A stretch of 64,000 nt of DNA from Bacteroidia bacterium (GTDB lineage Bacteria > Bacteroidota > Bacteroidia > J057), in assembly GCA_030430575.1 (NCBI GenBank), contig JAUIKF010000003.1, forward strand, positions 124,001-188,000, read 5' to 3'. Under the pieces are notes generated by a model, which was not told the origin of the DNA, ran no database searches, and worked only from the letters and a program-made list of their open reading frames with translations. Position 1 is the first letter of the stretch, and each line of letters starts with the position of its first letter. The translations under genes were made by a program, and so were the position numbers. Positions 1 through 6,814 of the stretch are shown in pieces.

Positions 1-1
1 G

Positions 2-790
2 AAGCTCCCCAATGGCAAAAAGCACCGCCTGAAGGTCCGGTCAATGGTTGGGCTGATCCCCCTCTTTGCGGTGGAAGTATTGGAACAGGAACTCCTGGAT
101 GAGATGCCTGAGTTCACGGCTCACATGGAGTGGTTTCTCAACCACCGGCCAGAACTGGCCAACCTGGTCTCCCGCTGGCAGGAGTCTGGTCAAAAAGGAC
201 TCCACCTACTTTCTATGTGCCGTCAGCATCGCATGAGCAAACTGCTTAGTCGCATGCTAGACGAAACGGAATTCTTGTCAGATTATGGCATCCGCGCCCT
301 CTCACGCCATCACCTTGAGCATCCCTATGAAGTTCAATTTGGCGGAACAAAATTCAGCGTTCAATACCTCCCTTCAGAATCAGATTCTGACTTTTTTGGG
401 GGAAATAGCAATTGGCGAGGCCCCGTTTGGTTTCCCGTCAATTATCTCTTGATAGAGTCTTTGTACAAATACCATAGCTACTACGGCGACAAGTGGCAAA
501 TCGAATACCCCAGTGGATCGGGCAAAACGTATTCGTTGCGAGAGATCGCCAATGACCTCTCCAAGCGGTTGGCGCGCTTGTTTTTGCGGGATGATTCGGG
601 GAAAAGGCCTATTTATGGGTCAATTGCTAAATTTCAGGACGATCCACACTTCAAAGATTTGTTGTTATTTTACGAATATTTCCACGGAGATTCTGGCCTT
701 GGATTAGGGGCTTCGCACCAGACAGGATGGACAGGCCTTGTTGCCACATTGCTCCATGAATATGGAGCAGAAGATAGCCTAAATGCTTGA
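2..790 (+). CDS. GH63/MGH1-type glucosidase, C-terminal part (cut by window edge)
   Basis: The reading frame is open to the left edge (codons from base 2), so this is the last 262 codons of a longer gene; the ATG at 44 is probably internal. The end of the protein has the landmarks of the (alpha/alpha)6 glucosidase fold of the GH63/MGH1-like family. They are an NWRGPVWFPVNYL stretch and a final G-x-GLGASHQTGWTGLVA stretch, which in the family lines the catalytic pocket. Members are usually 800-900 residues and act on alpha-glucosides or trehalose/mannosylglycerate-like sugars; the substrate cannot be told from this part. No neighbouring sugar genes are visible on this side. Family call is firm, substrate unknown. 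Confidence 0.85.
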   Translation, partial: KLPNGKKHRLKVRSMVGLIPLFAVEVLEQELLDEMPEFTAHMEWFLNHRPELANLVSRWQESGQKGLHLLSMCRQHRMSKLLSRMLDETEFLSDYGIRALSRHHLEHPYEVQFGGTKFSVQYLPSESDSDFFGGNSNWRGPVWFPVNYLLIESLYKYHSYYGDKWQIEYPSGSGKTYSLREIANDLSKRLARLFLRDDSGKRPIYGSIAKFQDDPHFKDLLLFYEYFHGDSGLGLGASHQTGWTGLVATLLHEYGAEDSLNA

Positions 791-811
791 TCTAACATAA
801 TTCTTGAACCT

Positions 812-1270
812 TTGAACTCCATTGAACCCTTGAACTTTTCCTCTTCCTCCCACTACCGAAAGCTTGAGTCCATCTATCTCAATGCGCCTGTCAATCGCGA
901 TTTTTTCCCACAGACGACCATAGAAATTGGGGACTCAACGGCTGTCCTGACCATGGAAGTCACGCCTGACTTATTCCACGCTGGACAGTCGTTGCATGGA
1001 TCCATCTACTTCCGATTACTGGACGACGCAGCATATTTTGCCTGCGCTTCCAATGTCACAGACTTTTTCCTTTATACTACCCAATTCAATATTCAGCTAG
1101 TAAGACCGGCTAAGGCTGGAATTATCCGCTCAGAGGGACATGTCAAGGTTAAGGGAAGAAACCTGTTTGTGGCAGAATCTAAACTCACAGACGCCAAAGG
1201 ACGGTTATTGGCGTTTGGAACGGGGAATTTCATGCGGTCGCATGTGAAATTGGAGGGACTGGAAGGGTGA
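812..1270 (+). CDS. PaaI-like hotdog-fold thioesterase
   Basis: A protein of about 150 residues with the hotdog pattern: HAGQSLHGSIYFRLLDDAAYFAC (the long helix with an HG turn) and then strands ending in VKGRNLFVAESKLTDAKGRLLAFGTGNF. Family members hydrolyse acyl-CoA or aryl-CoA thioesters in the cytoplasm. The start is odd because there is no ATG. The only usable codons are TTG at 812 or TTG at 830, both inside a run of near-repeats of TTGAAC (804-835). Homologous N-termini generally begin near the HYRKLE segment, so 830 is as likely as 812. It lies 21 bases after the glucosidase, and a strong terminator follows directly. Confidence 0.8.
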   Translation: MNSIEPLNFSSSSHYRKLESIYLNAPVNRDFFPQTTIEIGDSTAVLTMEVTPDLFHAGQSLHGSIYFRLLDDAAYFACASNVTDFFLYTTQFNIQLVRPAKAGIIRSEGHVKVKGRNLFVAESKLTDAKGRLLAFGTGNFMRSHVKLEGLEG

Positions 1271-1280
1271 GGATGAAACA

Positions 1281-1312
1281 AAAAAAGCCCCGACAGATGC
1301 CGGGGCTTTTTT
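1281..1312. terminator. Bidirectional rho-independent terminator
   Basis: Perfect 12-bp stem AAAAAAGCCCCG / CGGGGCTTTTTT with an 8-base loop. It has an A-run on the left and a T-run on the right, so it can end the thioesterase transcript (+) and the convergent small lipoprotein gene (-). Confidence 0.93.
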
Positions 1313-1325
1313 ATCTAAAATAGAC

Positions 1326-1574
1326 TTAGTCGTCTACACAAGAAGTTTGGATATTGGTTCCACCCAACAAAGCAGCTTCTGTTTCTGCTATTCCCTGAAT
1401 AGATTCTTTGTGAGCATCAACGAGGGATTTTGTTCCACAAAACTGAGGCAAGGTAGTGGATTCAGGAGCTCCACCTACATCATAAGTATAGGTACAAGTG
1501 GTACATTTTTCGCCACAGGATACCATAGCGAGACAAAAAGCGAGTGTGCTTACGATAATTGCAATCTTTTTCAT
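1326..1574 (-). CDS. Small Cys-rich lipoprotein of unknown function
   Basis: 82 residues. It starts with a lipoprotein signal peptide (MKKIAIIV..., lipobox AMVSC with the acylated Cys near residue 20), followed at once by GEKCTTCTYTYDVGG. It has three further cysteines (CTTC, QFC, SC near the end). The lone CxxC after the lipobox resembles small Bacteroidota lipoproteins of unknown role; no enzyme family is recognised. It converges on the thioesterase and shares its terminator. The 274-base A/T-rich spacer upstream (1575-1848) holds its promoter region and that of the divergent cyclophilin gene, but no clear TAnnTTTG box was found there. Confidence 0.7.
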   Translation of the reverse strand: MKKIAIIVSTLAFCLAMVSCGEKCTTCTYTYDVGGAPESTTLPQFCGTKSLVDAHKESIQGIAETEAALLGGTNIQTSCVDD

Positions 1575-1848
1575 AGTGTTTAGATTGATTTAGGTTGGTT
1601 TGAAAATTAATAATATTTACACAGGTATATATATTTTATCAAGCCTAGAGGCTGATAGAATACATTTTTATAAAAAATAATTTATGGGAATCATTAGGAC
1701 TTATCTATGGGAGCAAAGGAAATCTTTCTTTGAATAGCTTCTTTCTTTAGAATAAAGCTATCAAGAATACGCTTAAATAGCAATTCTGATTATAAAATTT
1801 TCGATTAAATTCAGCAAAACTTTTAAGTGGTTCCCAAAAGCATCCTTC

Positions 1849-2481
1849 ATGAAACTTCTATTTTTTATTTTTCTGAGCCTCATTTTTCTCACTTCGTGTA
1901 GTTATCACAGTCATCAAAATTCTGAGTCCCCCAAAGATGACAATAGCTTCCAGGCGGTCTTCACGACGACACAGGGCACTTTTACAGCAGCCTTCCACCC
2001 CGAATGGGCACCCATCGGCACAGCTCGAATTCGGGAATTAATAGAAAGTGAATTTTATACCGACATGGCTATTTTTCGGGTAGCAAAAGACTATGTCGTG
2101 CAATTTGGTATTAGCAATGATACCAGTCTTAACAGCCATTGGATGGCACACCAGCTCAAGGACGAGCCCGTCCTTCAACCCAATAAGCAATGGACGATTT
2201 CCTTTGCCAGAGATGGTGCCGACACGCGAGACACCCAGATTTTCATCAATCTAAAAAACAATAGCCCTCGGCTTGACACCATTAATTATATGGATTGCAG
2301 GGGCTTTCCAGTCATTGGGGAGGTCCTAGAAGGAACCGAAACGATTTCCAAATTCTATTCAGGATATGGCAATGCCCCATCTATGGAACAAGATTCTATC
2401 TATGCTAGGGGAAATGCCTACCTCAAGGAAAAGTATCCCGAATTGGATTACTTGCTGAAGGTGGAGATTCTAGAAAAATGA
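1849..2481 (+). CDS. Lipoprotein cyclophilin-type peptidyl-prolyl isomerase
   Basis: 210 residues with a lipoprotein signal peptide (MKLLFFIFLSLIFLTSC), so probably an outer- or inner-membrane-anchored periplasmic protein. The rest follows the cyclophilin fold: TTQGTFTAAFHPEWAPIGTARIREL, FYTDMAIFRV (position of the FHR catalytic segment), VQFGISND, then WTISFARDGADTRDTQIFINL and FPVIGEVLEG. The family catalyses cis-trans isomerisation of prolyl bonds during folding of exported proteins. The catalytic Arg is present (FRV) but the canonical His is replaced, so catalytic efficiency is uncertain. It is followed after 40 bases by a decayed gene. Confidence 0.85.
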   Translation: MKLLFFIFLSLIFLTSCSYHSHQNSESPKDDNSFQAVFTTTQGTFTAAFHPEWAPIGTARIRELIESEFYTDMAIFRVAKDYVVQFGISNDTSLNSHWMAHQLKDEPVLQPNKQWTISFARDGADTRDTQIFINLKNNSPRLDTINYMDCRGFPVIGEVLEGTETISKFYSGYGNAPSMEQDSIYARGNAYLKEKYPELDYLLKVEILEK

Positions 2482-2518
2482 TATTTGTACAATAATTTTC
2501 ACCTTTAACCCATCCCCC

Positions 2519-2778
2519 ATGCGTACCTTGCTTATCAGTTTGAAAAGAGTGGAAAAAAGAAAATCAAACTTCAAGTTGAATGGATAAATGACTGTAGCTA
2601 TAGACTGATTTTCGTGAAAGGAAATAAAGCCTTCTGGAGGGCTAGGCCCAAAGGAAAACCTACACTTGATTTAATAGTCACAATCATTCAGATACAAGGC
2701 AACGCATATATCCAAGAATCAACCTTTGAAACAGAAGATGCTTTTGTCTATAAAAGCAAGATCATCAAAGTCAAATAA
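2519..2778 (+). pseudogene. 5'-truncated remnant of a small secreted protein gene
   Basis: The frame beginning at 2509 has no usable start codon but encodes a coherent 83-residue C-terminal segment from 2521. It contains a VEWINDCSYRLIF motif and ends VYKSKIIKVK-stop at 2776-2778. The motif E-W-x-x-D-C-x-Y-x-L is seen in small Bacteroidota secreted proteins of about 120-140 residues; this recollection is from family knowledge, not a search. The only ATG (2519) is in another frame and stops after 22 codons, so the N-terminal third and signal peptide appear lost or frameshifted. The stop overlaps the next ATG (TAATG at 2776-2780), as in a once-coupled operon. A sequencing error is an alternative. 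Confidence 0.5.
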
Positions 2779-4304
2779 TGAAAGACATCCCCAAGCAAAT
2801 CAAAATCGTATTTCTGCCATTGTTGGCTGTGGCCATTGGTACCATCCTCTTGTATTCGCTGGTTAGGTGGACTTTTGATATCAAGTTTGGACCACTACCG
2901 ATCAAAGATGATATATTGGATTTTTGGCTGCCCTTTTTTGTGCCGTGGATCCCTATTACGATCTGGTTGAGAAAACGCGTGCGGATTCTGGCGGTGGCAG
3001 GCAAGAACGATAACGGCCATTTTCTATATCAATTTGCTATGGCCTTAGCCATGGCCATTCCCTTGATCATTACCCAGAATTATATCAAATCTGCCTCTTT
3101 TCAATTGGTTGAAGTGAATGAACTAATCGAGATAGAGGAACAAAATCGGGAGAAATACTTTTCCATCAACACCTTTGAAGTCAATCATTCAGCTGCCCTT
3201 CCTTATCCCACTGCCAGGACTTCGGGAAGACATAATGACAATTTGACCTATACCCTTTTCTTTGCATGCCCATTTGAAGGAGATCAAGCTAATTTTTGGT
3301 ATGGGGTTGAATACAAAAAGGGCTTGAGTAATAATTTGGATGATGCAGAAAAACAGAAGATCTACGAAGCATTTATTGATACTTCTCTCAAATCATTTCA
3401 GGCATACGACTTTCATGCGGTTTCCTATTTTGAAAAAGTTGGCTTTTCAGATGAAAGGGATGGTTACCTCAACGCGATCAAGGATGAAATCCCTGATATA
3501 GATGAAAGCAACCAGGTCATCTTGATTCCGCAATCAGGTGACTTTGAAACGCGGACTGGGACTACCTTTCCGTGGATTTTCGGGTCACTTGGGATAGGAT
3601 TATTGATCCTGCTTTTCATGGTTATTATTCCCAAAATGGACGAGGCAGCTTATCGAGATTTCAAGGATAAACGGCCCATGAAAGATGAAGAGCTGGAGTT
3701 CTTCTTGTCCTACCTGAATCCATTTGGCCCCAACCCTGTGACGGCCATCCTCATCCTCCTCAATATCGGCGGATTTATTTGGCTGATTGGAAGCGGAGCT
3801 AATGTCGTCTCCCCTACTGCTGCTGAGCTTTTAGAGTTTGGAGGAAATAATCGGGCAAAAGTAGAAAGCGGCGAATACTGGCGCTTGTTTACTGCCATGT
3901 TCATTCATGGCGGCCTCATGCACCTCGTCATGAACCTCTTTGGATTGGCGATCGGTGCAACCGCCCTGGAAGGGGTGATTAAACCAATAAAATTGCTAGG
4001 GCTTTATCTTTTGTCTGGGCTGATTGCAAGCTGTATCAGTATTTTATGGCTGGAAACAGGCGTCAGCGTGGGAGCTTCAGGGGCCATTTTTGGTCTGTTT
4101 GGAATCATTTTAGCCTTTACGCTATTCAAAAAATACCCAGAAGACATCCGTGGGACAATGTGGATGCTCCTGGGTCTATATGTGGGAATAAGTCTTCTAT
4201 TCGGTTTTCTTGGAAACGGGATCGACAATGCCGCACATATCGGCGGTCTGGTCAGTGGATTTATTCTAGGTTCCCTGATTGTTATGGCTGAGAAGGAGCG
4301 TTGA
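2778..4304 (+). CDS. Rhomboid-family intramembrane serine protease with large N-terminal region
   Basis: 508 residues. The C-terminal part (about 340-505) is a rhomboid domain: the HGGLMHLVMNLFGL segment, the catalytic serine in GASGAIFG (Ser434) and the catalytic histidine in AHIGG (His487). Upstream lie three membrane segments (about 12-30, 48-64, 83-100), a soluble domain of about 160 residues, and a further membrane segment near 266-285. Rhomboids cleave membrane proteins within the bilayer; the soluble domain may select substrate. The start overlaps the preceding pseudogene stop by one base. The gene ends one base before the convergent dsrE-like gene, with no terminator between them. Confidence 0.9.
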   Translation: MKDIPKQIKIVFLPLLAVAIGTILLYSLVRWTFDIKFGPLPIKDDILDFWLPFFVPWIPITIWLRKRVRILAVAGKNDNGHFLYQFAMALAMAIPLIITQNYIKSASFQLVEVNELIEIEEQNREKYFSINTFEVNHSAALPYPTARTSGRHNDNLTYTLFFACPFEGDQANFWYGVEYKKGLSNNLDDAEKQKIYEAFIDTSLKSFQAYDFHAVSYFEKVGFSDERDGYLNAIKDEIPDIDESNQVILIPQSGDFETRTGTTFPWIFGSLGIGLLILLFMVIIPKMDEAAYRDFKDKRPMKDEELEFFLSYLNPFGPNPVTAILILLNIGGFIWLIGSGANVVSPTAAELLEFGGNNRAKVESGEYWRLFTAMFIHGGLMHLVMNLFGLAIGATALEGVIKPIKLLGLYLLSGLIASCISILWLETGVSVGASGAIFGLFGIILAFTLFKKYPEDIRGTMWMLLGLYVGISLLFGFLGNGIDNAAHIGGLVSGFILGSLIVMAEKER

Positions 4305-4305
4305 T

Positions 4306-4791
4306 TTAGATAAAAATCACGTGGGTACCATCGCCCTCTGCCCGGTCGTAAAAATCGCCAACTGTCAACACGCCGTCTACATCCTCTATCAGTTTTTCCT
4401 TGGTCAAGTCAAACATGTCCATGGCGAGTTTGCAGGCCCACAGCTTAGTACCTGAAGCTGTCAATATCTCCAAAAACTCGTCGATCGGTGGAATATCGAG
4501 CTTCTCGATCTTATTTTTCATCATCTTGGTCGCCAAGCTCTCCATGCCTGGCAAGCCGCCAATCAGCGTGGGGATATGCATGGAAGGATTCCCTACGGTA
4601 GCTACATGTAAATCTTTAAGGCGCTCTTTCTGGATAGCTTCCAGCCCAAAAAAAGTGAAAAAAATCTCAGATTCTATGCCTTCCATCCGTGCACCATTGG
4701 CAAGGATAAAGCAGGCGTATACATTCTCCAAAGTCGCTTTGGACAAGATGATCATCATCTTTTTGAGTTTCCGAGGATTGCTAGTAGACAT
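4306..4791 (-). CDS. DsrE/DsrF-like sulfurtransferase-type protein
   Basis: 161 residues of the DsrE/F/H fold: KKMMIILSKATLENVYACFILANGARMEG opens the sheet, and the family's reactive cysteine lies at LWACKLAMDMF (Cys120). DsrE-type proteins carry persulfide sulfur between partners in the cytoplasm. This is the third gene of the sqr-tusE-dsrE operon, starting 13 bases after tusE, which fits a relay handing sulfide-derived sulfur from the quinone reductase through DsrE to the DsrC-like protein. Methionine-rich helices (ATKMMKNK) are typical of the DsrE2/E3 branch. The exact subfamily was not resolved. Confidence 0.85.
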   Translation of the reverse strand: MSTSNPRKLKKMMIILSKATLENVYACFILANGARMEGIESEIFFTFFGLEAIQKERLKDLHVATVGNPSMHIPTLIGGLPGMESLATKMMKNKIEKLDIPPIDEFLEILTASGTKLWACKLAMDMFDLTKEKLIEDVDGVLTVGDFYDRAEGDGTHVIFI

Positions 4792-4804
4792 ATTTTTGAT
4801 GGGA

Positions 4805-5131
4805 TTAGATACAACTTACAGGTTTGGGGATACCAGCGATTCTACTCGCTTTTTTGAGGGGACCATTGGGGAATAATTGGTAAAATTCTTTGATCGAAAC
4901 GACGCCACTTTTGCCTACCCTACGAATCGTCAAAGGCACTTCCTTCCTACACTGTTCCTGAAGAAAAGAGATAACCTCCCAATGCTTTTCTGTCATTTCA
5001 ATCTCTTCCTCAGCAGCGATTTCAGCGCCTATTTCTTGGGTCCATTGATCCAATTGTGTGAGGTATCCTTCTTCATTACACATCACACATTGTCCAGCAT
5101 AGTTTTTTTCTAATGTGGTCATTGGGTTCAT
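4805..5131 (-). CDS. tusE: TusE/DsrC-family sulfur carrier protein
   Basis: 108 residues. The core GYLTQLDQWTQEIG ... TEKHWEVISFLQEQ ... VGKSGVVSIKEFYQLFPNGPLKKASRIAGIPKP matches the DsrC/TusE fold. The penultimate residue is the conserved Cys107 (CysA), the sulfur-carrying arm. The second arm cysteine of true DsrC, ten residues earlier, is Arg97 here, so it is TusE-type rather than sulfite-reductase DsrC. Unusual is an extra CVMC pair (Cys15, Cys18) just before the family's N-terminal GYL segment, a possible metal or disulfide site. It lies between sqr and dsrE with short spacers (21 and 13 bases). The start could be Met1 or Met4. Confidence 0.87.
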   Translation of the reverse strand: MNPMTTLEKNYAGQCVMCNEEGYLTQLDQWTQEIGAEIAAEEEIEMTEKHWEVISFLQEQCRKEVPLTIRRVGKSGVVSIKEFYQLFPNGPLKKASRIAGIPKPVSCI

Positions 5132-5152
5132 GATTAATTGAGTGTTTATTGA

Positions 5153-6394
5153 TTACTGATGAATAAGTTCTTTGCCAGCAGTTTCCATCTGGCTGGATAC
5201 AAAGGGAATATGTTTGCCCTTTAAAAGCATGTTCCAATAGATCCATCGGAAGGCTAGTTTGCCCATATGGTTCATATGAGTCTCTTTCAATAGGCGAAGC
5301 GGTCCTACGCCAGGCAGCGGAAAAGTGCCAGGCACAGGCTCATGGGTATAGTTAAAGTCTATCAACAAGGCCTTTCCGTTGCCTGTCTCTACAAAGCAAT
5401 TGGAGTGACCATCAAAGTCTGCCTTCAGCTCCTTCCCTTCGATGTATCGAAGGATGTTCTCGGTCAAGACTTCGGCTTCGAAATGCGCGACAGATCCCGC
5501 TTTAGATGCGGGGATATTGGTCGCATCGCCAATCGCAAAGATGTTCTCCTTGACTTTAGTCTGGAGGGTCGCCTTATCAGTAGGCACAAAGTTCAAATCA
5601 TCGCCCATACCTGAGCGTTCGATCAAGGCGTCCCCCATATTGGTGGGCACCGTCACCAAGAGGTCATATTTCACTTCCGCTTCTCCATAATCAATGATCT
5701 TTTTCTGCTCAGCGTCTACCCGTTCGATATTGAAGTTGGAGACCAATTGGATGTTTTTCTCTTCCAATAAATGTCCTAATTCCCTGGCGGCGACAGGCTT
5801 GGTAAAGGCGCCATCCATCGGTGTGACAAAGGTGATCTCTACCTTGTCCCGCATTTTCTTATGCTTAAAGAAAGAATCCGCTAAAAATGCGAACTCAAGC
5901 GGCGCTACAGGGCATTTGATAGGCATTTCGGAGATATGCACTACAAGCTTTCCGCCTTCCCAGTCGCGCAATTTGTCACGGAGGTTCTTCGCTCCCTCGA
6001 AGGTGTAAAAGTCAAAGACCTCTTTATACCAATGATCTCCTAACATACCTTCTACCTCATCGGGGGCAATGTCAGTACCCGTCGCGATGATGAGCACATC
6101 AAATGGCAGTACAGCGCCATTTTTTAACAAGACCCGATCTTCGTCTTTTTCGATACGGTCAATCTCCTCACGAATCAGGTTTACCCCTTTTGGAATAAAC
6201 TGATCAATCTTTTTCTTTACCTGTTTGGGTTTGTAGATATCAAAGGGGAGAAACAGGAAACCAGGCTGGTAGTAATGGGTCTTTTCCTTATCGACAATGG
6301 TTATCTGCCATATTTCCAATGGAAGACTTCGCTTCAAATGATTGGCCATCATGGTACCTGCAGTTCCTGCGCCTAAGATTAGCAGATTTTTCAT
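5153..6394 (-). CDS. Sulfide:quinone oxidoreductase-like FAD enzyme
   Basis: 413 residues. It has an FAD Rossmann motif at the N-terminus (LILGAGTAGTMMANHL), an ATG motif (LIIATGTD), and the second FAD-binding GD (FAIGDATNIPASKAGSV). The redox cysteines expected for SQR are Cys161 (PIKCPVAPLEFAFLAD) and Cys333 (SNCFVETG); the third cysteine of type I enzymes is absent. SQR oxidises sulfide and passes electrons to quinone at the inner membrane, leaving sulfur as polysulfide or persulfide. As first gene of the operon it supplies the sulfur that TusE and DsrE could carry. A TAnnTTTG box lies 33 bases upstream. Confidence 0.88.
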   Translation of the reverse strand: MKNLLILGAGTAGTMMANHLKRSLPLEIWQITIVDKEKTHYYQPGFLFLPFDIYKPKQVKKKIDQFIPKGVNLIREEIDRIEKDEDRVLLKNGAVLPFDVLIIATGTDIAPDEVEGMLGDHWYKEVFDFYTFEGAKNLRDKLRDWEGGKLVVHISEMPIKCPVAPLEFAFLADSFFKHKKMRDKVEITFVTPMDGAFTKPVAARELGHLLEEKNIQLVSNFNIERVDAEQKKIIDYGEAEVKYDLLVTVPTNMGDALIERSGMGDDLNFVPTDKATLQTKVKENIFAIGDATNIPASKAGSVAHFEAEVLTENILRYIEGKELKADFDGHSNCFVETGNGKALLIDFNYTHEPVPGTFPLPGVGPLRLLKETHMNHMGKLAFRWIYWNMLLKGKHIPFVSSQMETAGKELIHQ

Positions 6395-6814
6395 ACTGTA
6401 TTAGCTGTTACCTTATCTTCAAAAATCAAAGCTAACACAGGCTATTTTCATAAAGACTGCTTTTTCTCAACGCCAAAACTGATACTTATCATGTTGGCGG
6501 CAGCGAAACCAGACGAAAAAACGAGTAAATGGTTTGCTTTCTCTTCAGAAAAAAATCAACAAAAACCACTATTTCCCTACATGCCCTCCATTTTCTATTG
6601 GAAGGCGTTTTTTTATCTCCTAACTTACCTATGTTCTTGATTCAAGATTCGTTTTTAGTTACGCGCGCATACCACCACATTCGCTCTCATTTTTCCATCG
6701 TGTAATTCCCTTTCTTAGCAAAAGCACCCAAAGACTGCATGATATTTCTATGGTCTTCCTACTTCTCGTAGGCAGGGTGGATTTGTATAACCCAATTTTT
6801 AATTATCCATTCCT
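6395..6814. other. 420-base divergent spacer between sqr and the T9SS metalloprotease
   Basis: It carries both promoter regions (candidate sqr -7 box at 6427-6434). A 49-codon open frame (6491-6640, +) has no recognisable features. No tRNA, strong terminator or repeat was seen. Confidence 0.6.
6427..6434 (-). promoter_or_regulatory. Candidate -7 box of the sqr-tusE-dsrE operon
   Basis: On the minus strand the octamer TAGCTTTG matches the Bacteroidota -7 consensus TAnnTTTG, 32 bases upstream of the sqr ATG. No clear TTG was found at the expected -33 distance. Confidence 0.4.

Noticed and set aside
1575-1848. Search for an RNA gene in the A/T-rich spacer
   Set aside because: Only a 5-bp hairpin (AGCCT/AGGCT) is present, too weak to support an RNA.
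6491-6640. 49-codon open frame in the 6395-6814 spacer
   Set aside because: No signal, motif or conserved feature; the length is compatible with chance.
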